In this document: piece by piece, positions 54,376-63,445 of the stretch
How the letters are laid out: each line of letters starts with the position of its first letter
Numbering within the stretch: the first letter of the stretch is position 1
From: Burkholderia sp. USMB20
Lineage (GTDB): Bacteria; Pseudomonadota; Gammaproteobacteria; Burkholderiales; Burkholderiaceae
NCBI RefSeq assembly: GCF_000949135.2
Contig: NZ_JTAN02000020.1
Coordinates: 22,973 to 86,972, forward strand
Length of the DNA: 64,000 bases
Direction of reading: 5' to 3'
Notes under the pieces: generated by a model
What the model saw: only the letters and a program-made list of their open reading frames with translations
Told to the model about the DNA's origin: nothing
Database searches by the model: none
Made by a program: the position numbers and the translations under genes

Positions 54376-56174
54376 CGAATGATCTCCTCGCCGGTGCGCT
54401 TCGACACCACGACTAGTTGAACGAAACTGTTGAGATGGACGTACAGCCCGAAGAAGCTGTCGAGCACGCGTACGAACGACGCGAGGCTCGCGCCGACGAA
54501 GTGCTCCTCGTCGATCGTCAGGCGGATCTCGATGCCGCGCACGAAGGTCGCGAACGGCTTGCCGGGCAGCCACTGCACGGCGCCGCGCTGCTCGACGCCG
54601 GCGAGGCCGTCGATCTGGCGCATCGACACGGCGGTGCGCCGCAGGTCGTAAAGCGTCAGCATTTCCTTGAGCGGTGCGAGCCCGTGCGCGACCAGCGACA
54701 CGTGGTTCAGCGCGAGATGCGACACGAGCCGCCAGTGCGCGGCGCGGCCGCGCTCGAAGCGCACGCTCTGCGTCGGGCGCCGCAGCATCGAGATGCCGCT
54801 CGTCTGCGCGCCGCCTTCCTGGAACAGGTCGCCGCCTTCGAGGCCGAAGGCGAGCGTCGCCGGCAGGTCGCGGTTCGTGCAGGTGAGATCGAGGCTCAGC
54901 GTGTCGGTCTGCGGCGAGGTCGGCTCGAAGTCGATGTCGACGATCGAGATCTCGGTTTCGTAGCCGGGGCTTTTCTGCGCGACCCAGTCGTTGCGGCGCG
55001 CGAACCAGTAGTGACCGATCCGTGCCGATTCGCCGTGATGCAGCGAATAGAACGGCCGGAACTCGATCACCGATTCTTCATGCGCCTGCTGCCGGACGAG
55101 CTTCACCGAATCGATCGAGTACACCTCGTACGCGAACGCGCGGCGCGCTTCGGCGATCACCGGGTACGACACCGCGCGGTGCGTGATGCGGATCGGCTCG
55201 CCATGCTGGCGGAACAGGTTGACGATCGGCGTGCAGAACAGCCGGAAATGGCTGGCCGTCAGCAGCTCGAGCAGCCGCGCGACGTGCGAATCGCTGCGCA
55301 CGTCCTGCAGCACCAGATGCAGCGTCGCGCGCTGGCAGCGGCCCGACGCGCGCGCGATCGCCGCAAGATCGAAATCGACGAAATCGAACTTGTCGGGGAA
55401 CGCGAAGTATTCGGTGAGCAGGCGATACGCAGGGTGCGACTTCGCCGGGTAGTCGATCAGCGCGTCGTCCTCGTCGAAGCCGGCGTGCGCGATCGGCAGC
55501 TTGCGCAGCGCGGTCCAGCGGCCGTTGCGCTCGGGCTCGACGTACGCGCCGAGCACGTTGACGAACAGGCAGTCGGTCAGCGCGGCGACGAACGACTGCT
55601 CGCCGTGCAGGTGCGCGCGCAGCGTCGGCAGCTTCAGCGCGCCGAGATCGAGCTGCGCGGCGAGCGATTCGAACGTGATCGAGATCACGCCCGTCGCGTT
55701 GGACGGCAGCACCGTCGCGCTCGGTGCGAGCGCGACCGGCGTGTAGCGCGCCTCCGAGATGCGGATCGGCGCGAGCGTCACGTCGTACGCGGTGCGGAAC
55801 CGGCACTGCACGCCGCGGATCGGGCGGCTCTTCAGCTCGGTGCCGCGGTCGATCACGACCGGTTCGGTCTGCTGGCCGGGCGACGCCGGCGTGAACTGCG
55901 CGATCGAGCACGACGGGAACGGCCGCAGGTAGTGCGGATACAGCACTTCCAGCAGCGCTTCGGTGAATTCCGGGTAGTCGTCGTCGAGCTTCTTGTTGAT
56001 GCGCGCGCCGAGCAGCGCGAACGACTCGATCATCCGCTCGACGTGCGGATCCTCGCAGTGCTCGCCCGACAACGCGAGCCGCGCGGCGATCTTCGGATAG
56101 CGCTCGGCGAAATCTCGCGAATAGCGCCGCAAAAACGATAATTCGCGCTCGTAATACGGCAGCAATTCTTCCAT
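54339..56174 (-). CDS. tssF: T6SS baseplate subunit TssF
   Basis: The 611-residue protein is TssF/VasA: the opening MEELLPYYERELSFLRRYSR, FAERYPKIAARLAL, the EDPHVERMIESFALLGARI segment and YPHYLRPFPSCSIAQF are diagnostic. It is the largest wedge protein of the baseplate. It follows tssE by 77 bp and overlaps tssG by 37 bp, so the baseplate genes tssE-tssF-tssG are coupled. No odd residues seen. Confidence 0.95.
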   Translation of the reverse strand: MEELLPYYERELSFLRRYSRDFAERYPKIAARLALSGEHCEDPHVERMIESFALLGARINKKLDDDYPEFTEALLEVLYPHYLRPFPSCSIAQFTPASPGQQTEPVVIDRGTELKSRPIRGVQCRFRTAYDVTLAPIRISEARYTPVALAPSATVLPSNATGVISITFESLAAQLDLGALKLPTLRAHLHGEQSFVAALTDCLFVNVLGAYVEPERNGRWTALRKLPIAHAGFDEDDALIDYPAKSHPAYRLLTEYFAFPDKFDFVDFDLAAIARASGRCQRATLHLVLQDVRSDSHVARLLELLTASHFRLFCTPIVNLFRQHGEPIRITHRAVSYPVIAEARRAFAYEVYSIDSVKLVRQQAHEESVIEFRPFYSLHHGESARIGHYWFARRNDWVAQKSPGYETEISIVDIDFEPTSPQTDTLSLDLTCTNRDLPATLAFGLEGGDLFQEGGAQTSGISMLRRPTQSVRFERGRAAHWRLVSHLALNHVSLVAHGLAPLKEMLTLYDLRRTAVSMRQIDGLAGVEQRGAVQWLPGKPFATFVRGIEIRLTIDEEHFVGASLASFVRVLDSFFGLYVHLNSFVQLVVVSKRTGEEIIRCKPRTGESILA

Positions 56175-56251
56175 CGACGACCCCGAACCTCAATATTTCC
56201 TGCCGGACCCTGATCCACCACCGGGCGGTCCGGCCCGCTCGGCAGCTCGAT

Positions 56252-56737
56252 TCACAGCATTCTGGCCGCGCGTGCGCGCGTGACCGAATACTGCAGCGTC
56301 GACGGCTGCAGCATCGCATCGAAACTCACCGGCTCCTCGGCCGGGTGCACGACGAGCAGCGCCTGGATCGCGAAGTAAAGCGCGTTGGTCGACTGCTCGT
56401 TCAGCTCGAACGTCACCTGCACCTGCTGCAGCCGCGGCTCGTGGCGCGCGATGGCCTGCTGGATCGACTTGCAGATGAACGCGCGGTCGTAGTGACTCGC
56501 GAGGCTCAGCCCCGCGAAATCGTTCAGCCCGTAGGTCAGCACCGACTTCTGGCATTCCGGCAGCGCGGCCAGCTCGATTTCGGTGTGCGCGATACGGGTG
56601 TTGAGGATCGCCTCGACGTCGCGGGCGACCGTGTTCTTGAGCTCGTCCAGCGACAATTGCCGCATCGCGGCCGAGGCCGGCAGATGCGGTTCGTCGTCGA
56701 ACAGCTTGTCGAGAAAACTGGGTTCGAATCGTTTCAT
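56252..56737 (-). CDS. tssE: T6SS baseplate subunit TssE (gp25-like)
   Basis: The 161-residue protein has the gp25/GPW lysozyme-like domain: FLDKLFDDEPHL near the start, the NTVARDVEAILNTR motif, and VLTYGLNDFAGLSLAS followed by IQQAIARHEPRLQQVQVTFE. It connects the sheath to the baseplate. It is 63 bp after hcp and 77 bp before tssF. The full length of the family is present. Confidence 0.93.
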   Translation of the reverse strand: MKRFEPSFLDKLFDDEPHLPASAAMRQLSLDELKNTVARDVEAILNTRIAHTEIELAALPECQKSVLTYGLNDFAGLSLASHYDRAFICKSIQQAIARHEPRLQQVQVTFELNEQSTNALYFAIQALLVVHPAEEPVSFDAMLQPSTLQYSVTRARAARML

Positions 56738-56800
56738 CGGCCGGCGTCCACAGCGAAAACGGCAACGGGACGCCGAGCGCCCCGTTGCCGCAAACCGACC

Positions 56801-57304
56801 TTAGACCGCGTAGGTCTTGTCGTTCTTCGTCAGGCTCCAGGCGCCTTGCGTGTTGCCGCCCTGGTTGCCGCCGATCTTCTGCTGGGTCTGCTTCCACTGC
56901 ACGGCCGCGTACTTCAGCGAGAACGTCTCGAGCGGCAGACCTTCTTCGCGAACGCTCGGTGCGATGCTCGAGATGATCACGTACTTGAGCTTCACTTCCA
57001 GATACTGCACGCGCTTGCCTTCACCGTCCGCGCGCGAGAAATGGACCGTCACTTCATCGAACGTGGTGCCGCCCGATGCGTGCTGATACAGCAGCGGGCT
57101 CGACGAATCGATTTCCTTCGTGAAAATCATGTCGCCGTGCTCGCAGCGCGTCATCGTGTGACCGCCTGCGGTCGATGCCGTTGCCGAACGCGGCTGAACG
57201 ATCGAGTGATCCCACGATTTCAGCTCGATCCAGCCTTGATGGTCCTTGTCCGCGGATTCGCCCTTCACCGCCGGACTACCAAACTGCAAGTGCATATGTA
57301 ACAT
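56801..57304 (-). CDS. tssD: Hcp tube protein
   Basis: The 167-residue protein forms the hexameric tube rings of the T6SS and is secreted. Family parts include the beta-barrel opening LHMHLQFGSPAVKGESA, HQGWIELKSWDHSIVQP, the MIFTKEIDSSSPLLYQHA segment and the C-terminal TFSLKYAAVQWKQTQQ. It lies between tssC and tssE. The ATG at 57304 gives a normal N-terminus; an in-frame TTG at 57322 would add six residues. No extension domain is seen, so this is a plain structural Hcp. Confidence 0.94.
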   Translation of the reverse strand: MLHMHLQFGSPAVKGESADKDHQGWIELKSWDHSIVQPRSATASTAGGHTMTRCEHGDMIFTKEIDSSSPLLYQHASGGTTFDEVTVHFSRADGEGKRVQYLEVKLKYVIISSIAPSVREEGLPLETFSLKYAAVQWKQTQQKIGGNQGGNTQGAWSLTKNDKTYAV

Positions 57305-57374
57305 GGCCCTTCGACTCCCCAAAGAGGTGGTTTTAACGTCCTACCCAGGCGGCCCGCCCGGGCGATTTACTCGC

Positions 57375-58865
57375 TTATGAATTTGCCGGTTTGGGCAGAT
57401 CAGCGACAAGTCGCAGAGAAATCGAGAGTTCGTCGAGCTGAAAGTGCGGACGCAGGAACGCGACCGAACGATACGAGCCCGGCTTGCCCGGAATCTCCGA
57501 CACTTGTATGGATGCCTCGCGCAGCGGAAATTGCGCCTTCTGTTCCTGAGACGCGTTGTCGTCGAGCAGGACGTACTGCGAAATCCACCGGTTGAGGAAA
57601 GTCTCTACGTTCTGCGCCGATGCGAAGCTGCCGATCTTGTCCCGCATCATCGCCTTCAGGTAGTGCGCGACGCGCGATACCGAGAAGATGTACTGAAGCT
57701 GGGCGGACAGGACGGCGTTCGCATTCGCGCTGTCGGTGCTGTATTTTTTCGGTTTCTGCACCGATTGCGCGGCGAAGAACGCAGCGTAATCCGAGTTCTT
57801 GCAATGCACGAGCGGGATGAAGCCGAGGTCGCTCAGCTCCTTCTCGCGGCGATCGGTGATCGCGATTTCGGTCGGGCACTTCAGCGCGACTTCACCGTCG
57901 TCGGTCTTGAACGTGTGCGTCGGCAGGTCCTCGACGAGACCGCCGCCCTCGACGCCGCGGATCGCCGCGCACCAGCCGAAGTCGTCGAATGCGGCCGTCA
58001 GGCGTGCCGCGAAGGCCCACGCCGCGTTGCACCACAGGTACTTGTCGTGCTCGGTGCCGTCGACGTCCTCGACGAAGTTGAAGTTCTCCGCCGTCTGGCC
58101 GTCCTTCGGATTGAACGGCAGGCGGCCGAGGAAGCGCGGCAGCGTGAGGCCGACGTAGCGCGAGTCTTCCGAATCGCGGAACGACTTCCACTTCGCGTAT
58201 TCGACGGTGTCGAACACCTTGCCGAGATCGCGCGGCTTGCCGAGGTCGGAGAACGACTCGAGGCCGAGCAGCTCGGGCGACGCCGACGCGATGAACGGCG
58301 CGTGCGCGGCCGCCGCGACGTGCGACATCTGCTCGATGAAGTACATGTCTTCCGGCTGGCGCGAGATCTCGTAATCGCCGATCAGCGCACCGAACGGCGA
58401 GCCGCCGAACGTGCCGAACTCTTCTTCGTAGACCTTCTTGAACAGCGCGCTCTGGTCGAACTCGCTCGCGCCCTTGAAGTCGCGCACGAGGTCGCGCTTC
58501 GGTGCGTGCAGCGCCTTGATCTTGATCGTCTGGCCGGTGTTGCTTTCCTTGACCAGGTAATCCATCCCGCGCCACGTGCTTTCGAGGCGCTGGAATTCCG
58601 GCGCGTGCATCACCGCGGACAGCTGCGTGGAGATCAGGCGATCGAGTTCCGCGACGCGCGCGTCGATCGTCGCCGACAGGTTGTCCGACACGATCACCGT
58701 GCCGTCGAGCACCTGGTGCACGAGTTCGCCGATCAGGTCCTTCGCACGTGCATGCTCGGAATCGGATTTCGCGACCTTGCTCTTCTCGACGATGTCGTCG
58801 AGCAGCGAAGTCCCGGCGGCGTATTCCGCGCCGCTCGCTTGGGCCGCAGCCGTTTGCTGGTTCAT
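57375..58865 (-). CDS. tssC: T6SS sheath large subunit TssC
   Basis: The 496-residue protein is VipB/TssC. Signs are VAELDRLISTQLSAVMHAPE, the core LESTWRGMDYLVKES, FGTFGGSPFGALIGDYEI, the ASPELLGLESFSDL region and the end PHFQLDELSISLRLVADLP. With TssB it builds the contractile sheath. It follows tssB by 15 bp and precedes hcp by 70 bp. Sequence and length are standard. Confidence 0.96.
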   Translation of the reverse strand: MNQQTAAAQASGAEYAAGTSLLDDIVEKSKVAKSDSEHARAKDLIGELVHQVLDGTVIVSDNLSATIDARVAELDRLISTQLSAVMHAPEFQRLESTWRGMDYLVKESNTGQTIKIKALHAPKRDLVRDFKGASEFDQSALFKKVYEEEFGTFGGSPFGALIGDYEISRQPEDMYFIEQMSHVAAAAHAPFIASASPELLGLESFSDLGKPRDLGKVFDTVEYAKWKSFRDSEDSRYVGLTLPRFLGRLPFNPKDGQTAENFNFVEDVDGTEHDKYLWCNAAWAFAARLTAAFDDFGWCAAIRGVEGGGLVEDLPTHTFKTDDGEVALKCPTEIAITDRREKELSDLGFIPLVHCKNSDYAAFFAAQSVQKPKKYSTDSANANAVLSAQLQYIFSVSRVAHYLKAMMRDKIGSFASAQNVETFLNRWISQYVLLDDNASQEQKAQFPLREASIQVSEIPGKPGSYRSVAFLRPHFQLDELSISLRLVADLPKPANS

Positions 58866-58880
58866 CTCAACACTCCGTCG

Positions 58881-59396
58881 TCATTCGCCGTCTTTGTCGC
58901 CGCCGGTGCCCTTCGCGAGCTCCTGCAGCTGCTGCGTGTTCTTCAGCACTTCGGACAGCAGGTCCTCGAGCTTGTCGTTGCCGGCGAGCTTGTTGCGCAG
59001 GTCGGCGAGCTTCGAGCGCGCCTCGAGCAGGCGGCGCAGCGGCTCGACCTGTTCGACGACTTCGTCCGGGCTGAAATCCGACAGCGAACGGAACTTCAGG
59101 TCGACCGCGAACTTGCCGCCTTCCGGGCTCAGGCGGTTTTCCACCTGGAACGCGGCACGCGGCTCGATCGCCTTCATCACGTCGTCGAAGTTGTCACGGT
59201 CGATGTTGACGAACTTGCGGTCGCGCAGCTTCGGCTGCTCGACTTCCGACTGGCCCGCCAGATCGCCGACGACCCCGACGACGAACGGCAGTTCCTTTAC
59301 CTCGATCGCGTCGCCCTTCTCGACCTCGTAGGTCAACTGGACGCGCGGCGGCCGTATTTTCTGCAAGCTTTTCTGAATGCTTTCTTTCTTGGCCAT
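58881..59396 (-). CDS. tssB: T6SS sheath small subunit TssB
   Basis: The 171-residue protein is VipA/TssB: start MAKKESIQKSLQKIRPPRV, VQLTYEVEKGDAIEVKELPF, the GDLAGQSE motif, RKFVNIDRDNFDDVMKAI and the FAVDLKFRSLSDFSPDEVV segment. It pairs with TssC in the sheath and its C-terminal helix is recognised for recycling by ClpV. The ATG at 59396 fits the family; longer frames upstream overlap the TPR lipoprotein gene. It is 44 bp after that gene. Confidence 0.96.
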   Translation of the reverse strand: MAKKESIQKSLQKIRPPRVQLTYEVEKGDAIEVKELPFVVGVVGDLAGQSEVEQPKLRDRKFVNIDRDNFDDVMKAIEPRAAFQVENRLSPEGGKFAVDLKFRSLSDFSPDEVVEQVEPLRRLLEARSKLADLRNKLAGNDKLEDLLSEVLKNTQQLQELAKGTGGDKDGE

Positions 59397-59440
59397 CTCG
59401 ACGGCTCCCAGGTTAGTTGTGGTTATCGCGTCAGTTGCGG

Positions 59441-60082
59441 TCAGTTGCGCAGTGCGCTGAACGGATCGGCGCCGCCCTTCTGCGGCGCGGTGTTGCCCGA
59501 CGCCGTCGGCGTGGTGGCAGCACCGGCGGCGACCTCGGTTGCAGCGCCGGCGCCGGCCTTCGGACGGTGAATCTGGCGACGCACGACCTTGCGCGTTTGC
59601 GTCTTCTGCTCCGGCGGGAACAGCGCCGATTCGCCGAGCGTGTCGCGCAGCTGCTTCGCGAGCGCCTGCGCGTCCGACTTCGCATCGCCTGCGAGCGACG
59701 AATCCTGGCGCAGTTCGCCGAGCGACTGCGTCGCGATCCGCAGCCCCGCGACCGCGAGCACGCTCTTCGCCTGACGGTCGGTCGCATCGCGCTGCAGTGC
59801 TTCCTGCGCGGCGACGATCGCCTGGCCGTAGTGGTTCTGGGCAAACTGGATCTGCGCGATGCGCGACCACGGCTCCTCGCGCGTCGGATCCGACTTCGCG
59901 AGCTGCTGGTACAGGCCGAGCGCCTTGTCCTGGTCACCCGATTTCGCGACGGCGTCCGCATCGGCCAGCGACTTGTTGAACACCTCGGCAGACGGCGGCG
60001 CCGGCGGCTGGCTCGCACAACCGGCGATCACGCCGCAAGCCAGCACTACCCCAGAAAGTTTTGCGAAGAGACGGTCTTTCAT
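59441..60082 (-). CDS. T6SS TPR lipoprotein (TagM-like)
   Basis: The 213-residue protein has a lipoprotein signal peptide (lipobox GVIAGC, Cys about residue 22) and two to three tetratricopeptide-like helical repeats (for example AVAKSGDQDKALGLYQQLAK and AQIQFAQNHYGQAIVAAQEA). The C-terminal end is basic and Ala/Thr-rich. It is first in the tssB-to-vgrG transcript and probably outer-membrane anchored; similar lipoproteins in this T6SS subtype have been called TagM, a name I am not sure applies. It likely helps assembly of the membrane complex. ATG 60082 has GGTGG at proper spacing. Confidence 0.8.
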   Translation of the reverse strand: MKDRLFAKLSGVVLACGVIAGCASQPPAPPSAEVFNKSLADADAVAKSGDQDKALGLYQQLAKSDPTREEPWSRIAQIQFAQNHYGQAIVAAQEALQRDATDRQAKSVLAVAGLRIATQSLGELRQDSSLAGDAKSDAQALAKQLRDTLGESALFPPEQKTQTRKVVRRQIHRPKAGAGAATEVAAGAATTPTASGNTAPQKGGADPFSALRN

Positions 60083-60460
60083 CGTTATATCCACCGGCGC
60101 GTGAGTATTAAAATCGTTGAGAATCTGGTTCTTTTGCTTTGCAAGAAGCGCGCGGGTATAGTACCGATCAATTTTTCATAATTCAATCGCTGCGTGCAGA
60201 GTAATTCCTTTTAAAATCGTGCGCCACCCCCTCGAAACGCCTCTGGCAGCGGCTCGCCGACGGCTTTCGCATCGACCGGAATGCGCAAGTTTTACTTGGC
60301 CTGCAACGCTTTGCGCGAACGACGGAAAAAATTTCCGAATGCACGCTGCCGGGCGCGTGTGCTTAATAGTTGAACGGCCGATACGCCGGGGATTCGCGGC
60401 GAACGCGGAAATACCCGGCAGTTTTGACAGGGGAGTTAAAGGCGGCACGCCGGAAACACG
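60083..60460. promoter_or_regulatory. Divergent T6SS control region
   Basis: The 378 bp hold no gene and drive both the TPR-tssB-to-vgrG arm (minus) and tssJKL (plus). A perfect 6-3-6 dyad CGGAAA-AAA-TTTCCG lies at 60323-60337. On the plus strand TTGCTT-17-TATAGT (60134-60162) is a promoter-like pair, far from tssJ. No sigma-54 site (GG-N10-GC) was found on inspection. Confidence 0.55.
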
Positions 60461-61072
60461 ATGAGATCGTCCATGATTCGCTATGCGCTGCCGCTGATTG
60501 CCTGCGCGCTCCTGGCCGGATGCGCGGCCGCCCCGCTGCTCGGCTCCGCCGCGAGCGCCGTCATGCAGGCCGCCGGCGTCGGCAAGCCCGACGTGCCGGA
60601 TGCCCAGAAACCGCCGCGCAACATCGGGCTCACGCTCGCCGCCGCGCCGAACCTCAATGCCGCGAACGATCACAAGCCGCTCGCGTTAGTGGTCAGGCTC
60701 TACGCGCTGAAGGATCCGACTTCGTTCCAGCAAGCGCCGTTCGATGCATTCACCGATCCGACCAAGGAAAAGGCCGCGCTGGGCGCCGATCTGCTGAACG
60801 TGCGTGAAATCACGCTGATTCCGGGCCAGCGCTATACGGCAACCGAAAAGCTGTCGCGCGAAGCGCAGGCATTCGGCATCGTCGCGCTGTTCCGCGATCC
60901 CGCAATCCAGCGATGGAAACTGACGTTCGACCCGGCAAAGTCGGAGAAATCCGGCATAATCATCGGCCTGCATAATTGCGCGATGACGGTCACCGACGGC
61001 TCTGTCATCGCACCGCAACAGGGTGCGCCTTCGCAACCGCTGAATTTGCTTTCGTCGGTGACCTGCGGTTAA
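60461..61072 (+). CDS. tssJ: T6SS outer-membrane lipoprotein TssJ
   Basis: The 203-residue protein is TssJ: lipoprotein signal peptide with lipobox LLAGC (ACALLAGCAAAP, Cys about residue 25), and a beta-sandwich with ALVVRLYALKDPTSFQQAPF, the FTDPTKEKAALGADLL segment and VREITLIPGQRYTATEKLS. It ties TssM to the outer membrane. ATG 60461 and 60473 (MIRYALPL) are both in frame; the second gives the tighter signal peptide. tssK follows after 102 bp with a TTAAC-N4-GTTAA dyad at about 61092-61105 in the gap. Confidence 0.92.
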   Translation: MRSSMIRYALPLIACALLAGCAAAPLLGSAASAVMQAAGVGKPDVPDAQKPPRNIGLTLAAAPNLNAANDHKPLALVVRLYALKDPTSFQQAPFDAFTDPTKEKAALGADLLNVREITLIPGQRYTATEKLSREAQAFGIVALFRDPAIQRWKLTFDPAKSEKSGIIIGLHNCAMTVTDGSVIAPQQGAPSQPLNLLSSVTCG

Positions 61073-61174
61073 ACATGACGCACGAATGTCATTTAACAAG
61101 AGTTAACAAAATGGCGATTAATTCGGGCACGAACAAATCGATTACATCGCAACGCGACATTAACCGGATTTGAC

Positions 61175-62521
61175 ATGAGTTATTCGGCCAAGGTGCTGTG
61201 GGGGGAAGGGCTGTTCCTCCGGCCTCAACACTTTCAGCGGCAGGACGCGTACCACGAGGCGCGCCTGTTCGAATCCATCCAGGCGATCCAGCCGTACAAC
61301 TGGGGCGTGCGCTCGGTGCGCATCGACCGCGATGCGCTCGGCAGCAACGTGCTGCGCGTGGCCGAGCTCGCGCTCGTGTTTCCGGACGGCGCGCTTTACG
61401 CCGCGCCGCAGGCCGACGACCTGCCGCCGCCGATCGCGCTCGACACGCTGCCCGACGGCATCAACGAATTCGTGTTCTACCTCGCGCTGCACCCGCTGCG
61501 CGAGAACGGCACCAACTACAGCGACGATCCGGCCGCCGGCTTCATGACGCGTTTCGTCAGCGAGCAGACGAGCGTCGCCGACAACTTCACCGACGCCGCC
61601 GAAGCCGACATCACGTTCCTGAAGACGCAGGTCAAGCTGATCGCGCACAGCGAGCCGCGCGACCAGCTGCTGTCGGTGCCGCTCGTGCGCGTGCGCCGCA
61701 CCGCGACGTCCGGCTTCGAGATGGACGACAACTTCGTGCCGCCGTGCCTCGCGATCGACGCGTCGCCGATCCTGCACCAACGGCTGCGCCAGCTCGTCGA
61801 CGCGCTGCAGGCGAAGGTGAACGCGCTGTACGGTTTTCACCGCGAACCGTCGAAGAACATCATCGAATTCCGCTCGGGCGACATCGCGTCGTTCTGGCTG
61901 CTGCACACGGCGAACGCCGCGTTCGCGACGCTCGCGCACCTGCACCAGCACGCGGCGCTGCATCCGGAGCGGCTGTTCCAGGAACTGCTGCGCCTCGCGG
62001 GGCAGCTGATGACGTTTTCGAAGGGCTACACGCTCGCCGACCTGCCCGTGTATCGCCATGACGATCCGGGCCCGAGCTTCGCGCGTCTCGACCTGATGCT
62101 GCGCGAGCTGCTCGACACCGTGATCTCGACGCGCTACTTCGCGATCACGCTCGACGAGGTGCGTCCGTCGTTCCACCTCGGCCGCCTCGATTCGGGCAAG
62201 ATCGACGACAAGACCGAGTTCTATCTCGCGGTGTCAGCGGACATGCCGAACGTCGAGCTCATCGATGCGGTGCCGGCGCGCTTCAAGGTCGGCGCGCCCG
62301 ACGACGTCGACAAGCTCGTGCTGTCGGCAATGCCCGGCGTGCGGCTGTCGTACATGCCGCAGGTGCCGCCCGCGATTCCGGTGCGGCCCGGTGCATGCTA
62401 TTTCCAGCTCGACTCGCGCGGCGCGTTGTACGAGCGCATGCTGCAGGCCCAGTCCGCGATGATCTACGCGCCGACTGGCATCAATGACCTGAAATTCGAA
62501 CTGATCGCGGTCACATCATGA
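61175..62521 (+). CDS. tssK: T6SS baseplate subunit TssK
   Basis: The 448-residue protein is TssK/VasE: opening YSAKVLWGEGLFLRPQHFQR, QDAYHEARLFE, FWLLHTANAAFATLAHL and the DDKTEFYLAVSADMP segment. TssK trimers link the baseplate wedge to the membrane complex through TssL and TssM. Its stop overlaps the tssL ATG (62518-62521), giving coupling. Length is standard and no defect is seen. Confidence 0.95.
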   Translation: MSYSAKVLWGEGLFLRPQHFQRQDAYHEARLFESIQAIQPYNWGVRSVRIDRDALGSNVLRVAELALVFPDGALYAAPQADDLPPPIALDTLPDGINEFVFYLALHPLRENGTNYSDDPAAGFMTRFVSEQTSVADNFTDAAEADITFLKTQVKLIAHSEPRDQLLSVPLVRVRRTATSGFEMDDNFVPPCLAIDASPILHQRLRQLVDALQAKVNALYGFHREPSKNIIEFRSGDIASFWLLHTANAAFATLAHLHQHAALHPERLFQELLRLAGQLMTFSKGYTLADLPVYRHDDPGPSFARLDLMLRELLDTVISTRYFAITLDEVRPSFHLGRLDSGKIDDKTEFYLAVSADMPNVELIDAVPARFKVGAPDDVDKLVLSAMPGVRLSYMPQVPPAIPVRPGACYFQLDSRGALYERMLQAQSAMIYAPTGINDLKFELIAVTS

Positions 62522-63300
62522 GCTACGCGCCTTCCCTGTTCGGCGACAACGCGCCGGCCCCGCTGCATACCCCGGCGTCGACCGACGCCGCGTTCCAGGC
62601 CCGTTCGCTGCTCGACCTGCTGTACGACGGGTTCTTCATGCTGTTCCTGCTCAAGAACGGCCGCGAGCCGGACAGCGCGAGCGAGTTCAGCACGAAGATC
62701 CAGGAGTTTCTGGCGGATTTCGAGCGTGGCGCGAAGAAGCTGAACATCCCGGCCGAGGACGTGTATGGCGCGAAGTTCGCGTATTGCGCGGCGGTCGATG
62801 AAATGGTGCTGTCGTCGCAGTTCAAGATCCGCACCGACTGGGAACGCCGGCCGCTGCAGCTCGTGCTGTTCGGCGAGCAGCTCGCGGGGGAGAAGTTCTT
62901 TCAGTATCTCGAGGAATGTCGCGCGCAAGGCGCGGCGCGGTTGCAGTCGCTCGAGGTGTTTCATATGTGCCTGCTGCTCGGGTTCCAGGGCAAGTATCTG
63001 CTCGAGGGGCCGGAGAAGCTCGCTTACCTCACCGCGCGGCTGGGGGATGAAATCGCGCATATGAAGGGCAAGCGGGCGGCGTTTGCGCCGCATTGGCCGC
63101 TGCCGGATCAGATCGCGCATCGGCTGAAGCGGGAGGTGCCGGTTTGGGCGATCGGGGCGGTGTTTGCGCTGGTGGCCCTGCTCGGGTATCTCGGGCTCAA
63201 TACCTATCTCAAGGACAAGACGCTGCAGGCGTTGGCGCCTTACTCGCAGGTGATCAAGGTCGGGCCGGAGTCGGCGAATTTGACGATTTCGTTGCCTTGA
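62518..63300 (+). CDS. tssL: T6SS inner-membrane subunit TssL (DotU)
   Basis: The 260-residue protein is a short-form TssL: cytoplasmic hook with ARSLLDLLYDGFFMLFLLKN, VYGAKFAYCAAVDEMVLSS, GEKFFQYLEECRAQGAARLQ and FQGKYLLEGPEKL, then one C-terminal helix (about 205-225, VWAIGAVFALVALLGYLG) and a short periplasmic tail. Unlike extended TssL proteins it has no OmpA domain, a job that the separate OmpA/BON protein at 39965-40915 may fill. It ends the tssJKL unit and a terminator follows. Confidence 0.95.
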   Translation: MSYAPSLFGDNAPAPLHTPASTDAAFQARSLLDLLYDGFFMLFLLKNGREPDSASEFSTKIQEFLADFERGAKKLNIPAEDVYGAKFAYCAAVDEMVLSSQFKIRTDWERRPLQLVLFGEQLAGEKFFQYLEECRAQGAARLQSLEVFHMCLLLGFQGKYLLEGPEKLAYLTARLGDEIAHMKGKRAAFAPHWPLPDQIAHRLKREVPVWAIGAVFALVALLGYLGLNTYLKDKTLQALAPYSQVIKVGPESANLTISLP

Positions 63301-63338
63301 GGGGCAGGCTTCGTTCGGATGTTGACGCTTCGTGAAGA

Positions 63339-63363
63339 AAGGACCGCTCGGCGGTCCTTTTTT
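63339..63363 (+). terminator. Rho-independent terminator of tssJKL
   Basis: GGACCGC (63341-63347), a 3-nt loop and GCGGTCC (63351-63357) followed by six T residues, 40 nt past the tssL stop. A matching A-run precedes the stem. Confidence 0.85.
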
Positions 63364-63388
63364 ACTGTGGTGCGTGGGGCGCGTCGTC

Positions 63389-63444
63389 GTGCGTCGTGCG
63401 TCGTGCGTCGTGCGTCGTGCGTCGTGCGTCGTGCGTCGTGCGTC
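63389..63444. repeat. Eight perfect copies of a 7-bp repeat
   Basis: GTGCGTC repeats exactly eight times from 63389 to 63444, then GTC. It ends one base before the stop codon (63446-63448) of the DUF7716-like gene. Its length varies easily by slippage; seven is not a multiple of three, but it lies outside the coding frames. Confidence 0.95.
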
Positions 63445-63445
63445 G

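Noticed and set aside
63389-63444. Coding repeat in the DUF7716-like protein
   Set aside because: The stop codon at 63446-63448 comes before the array, so it is not translated in that frame.
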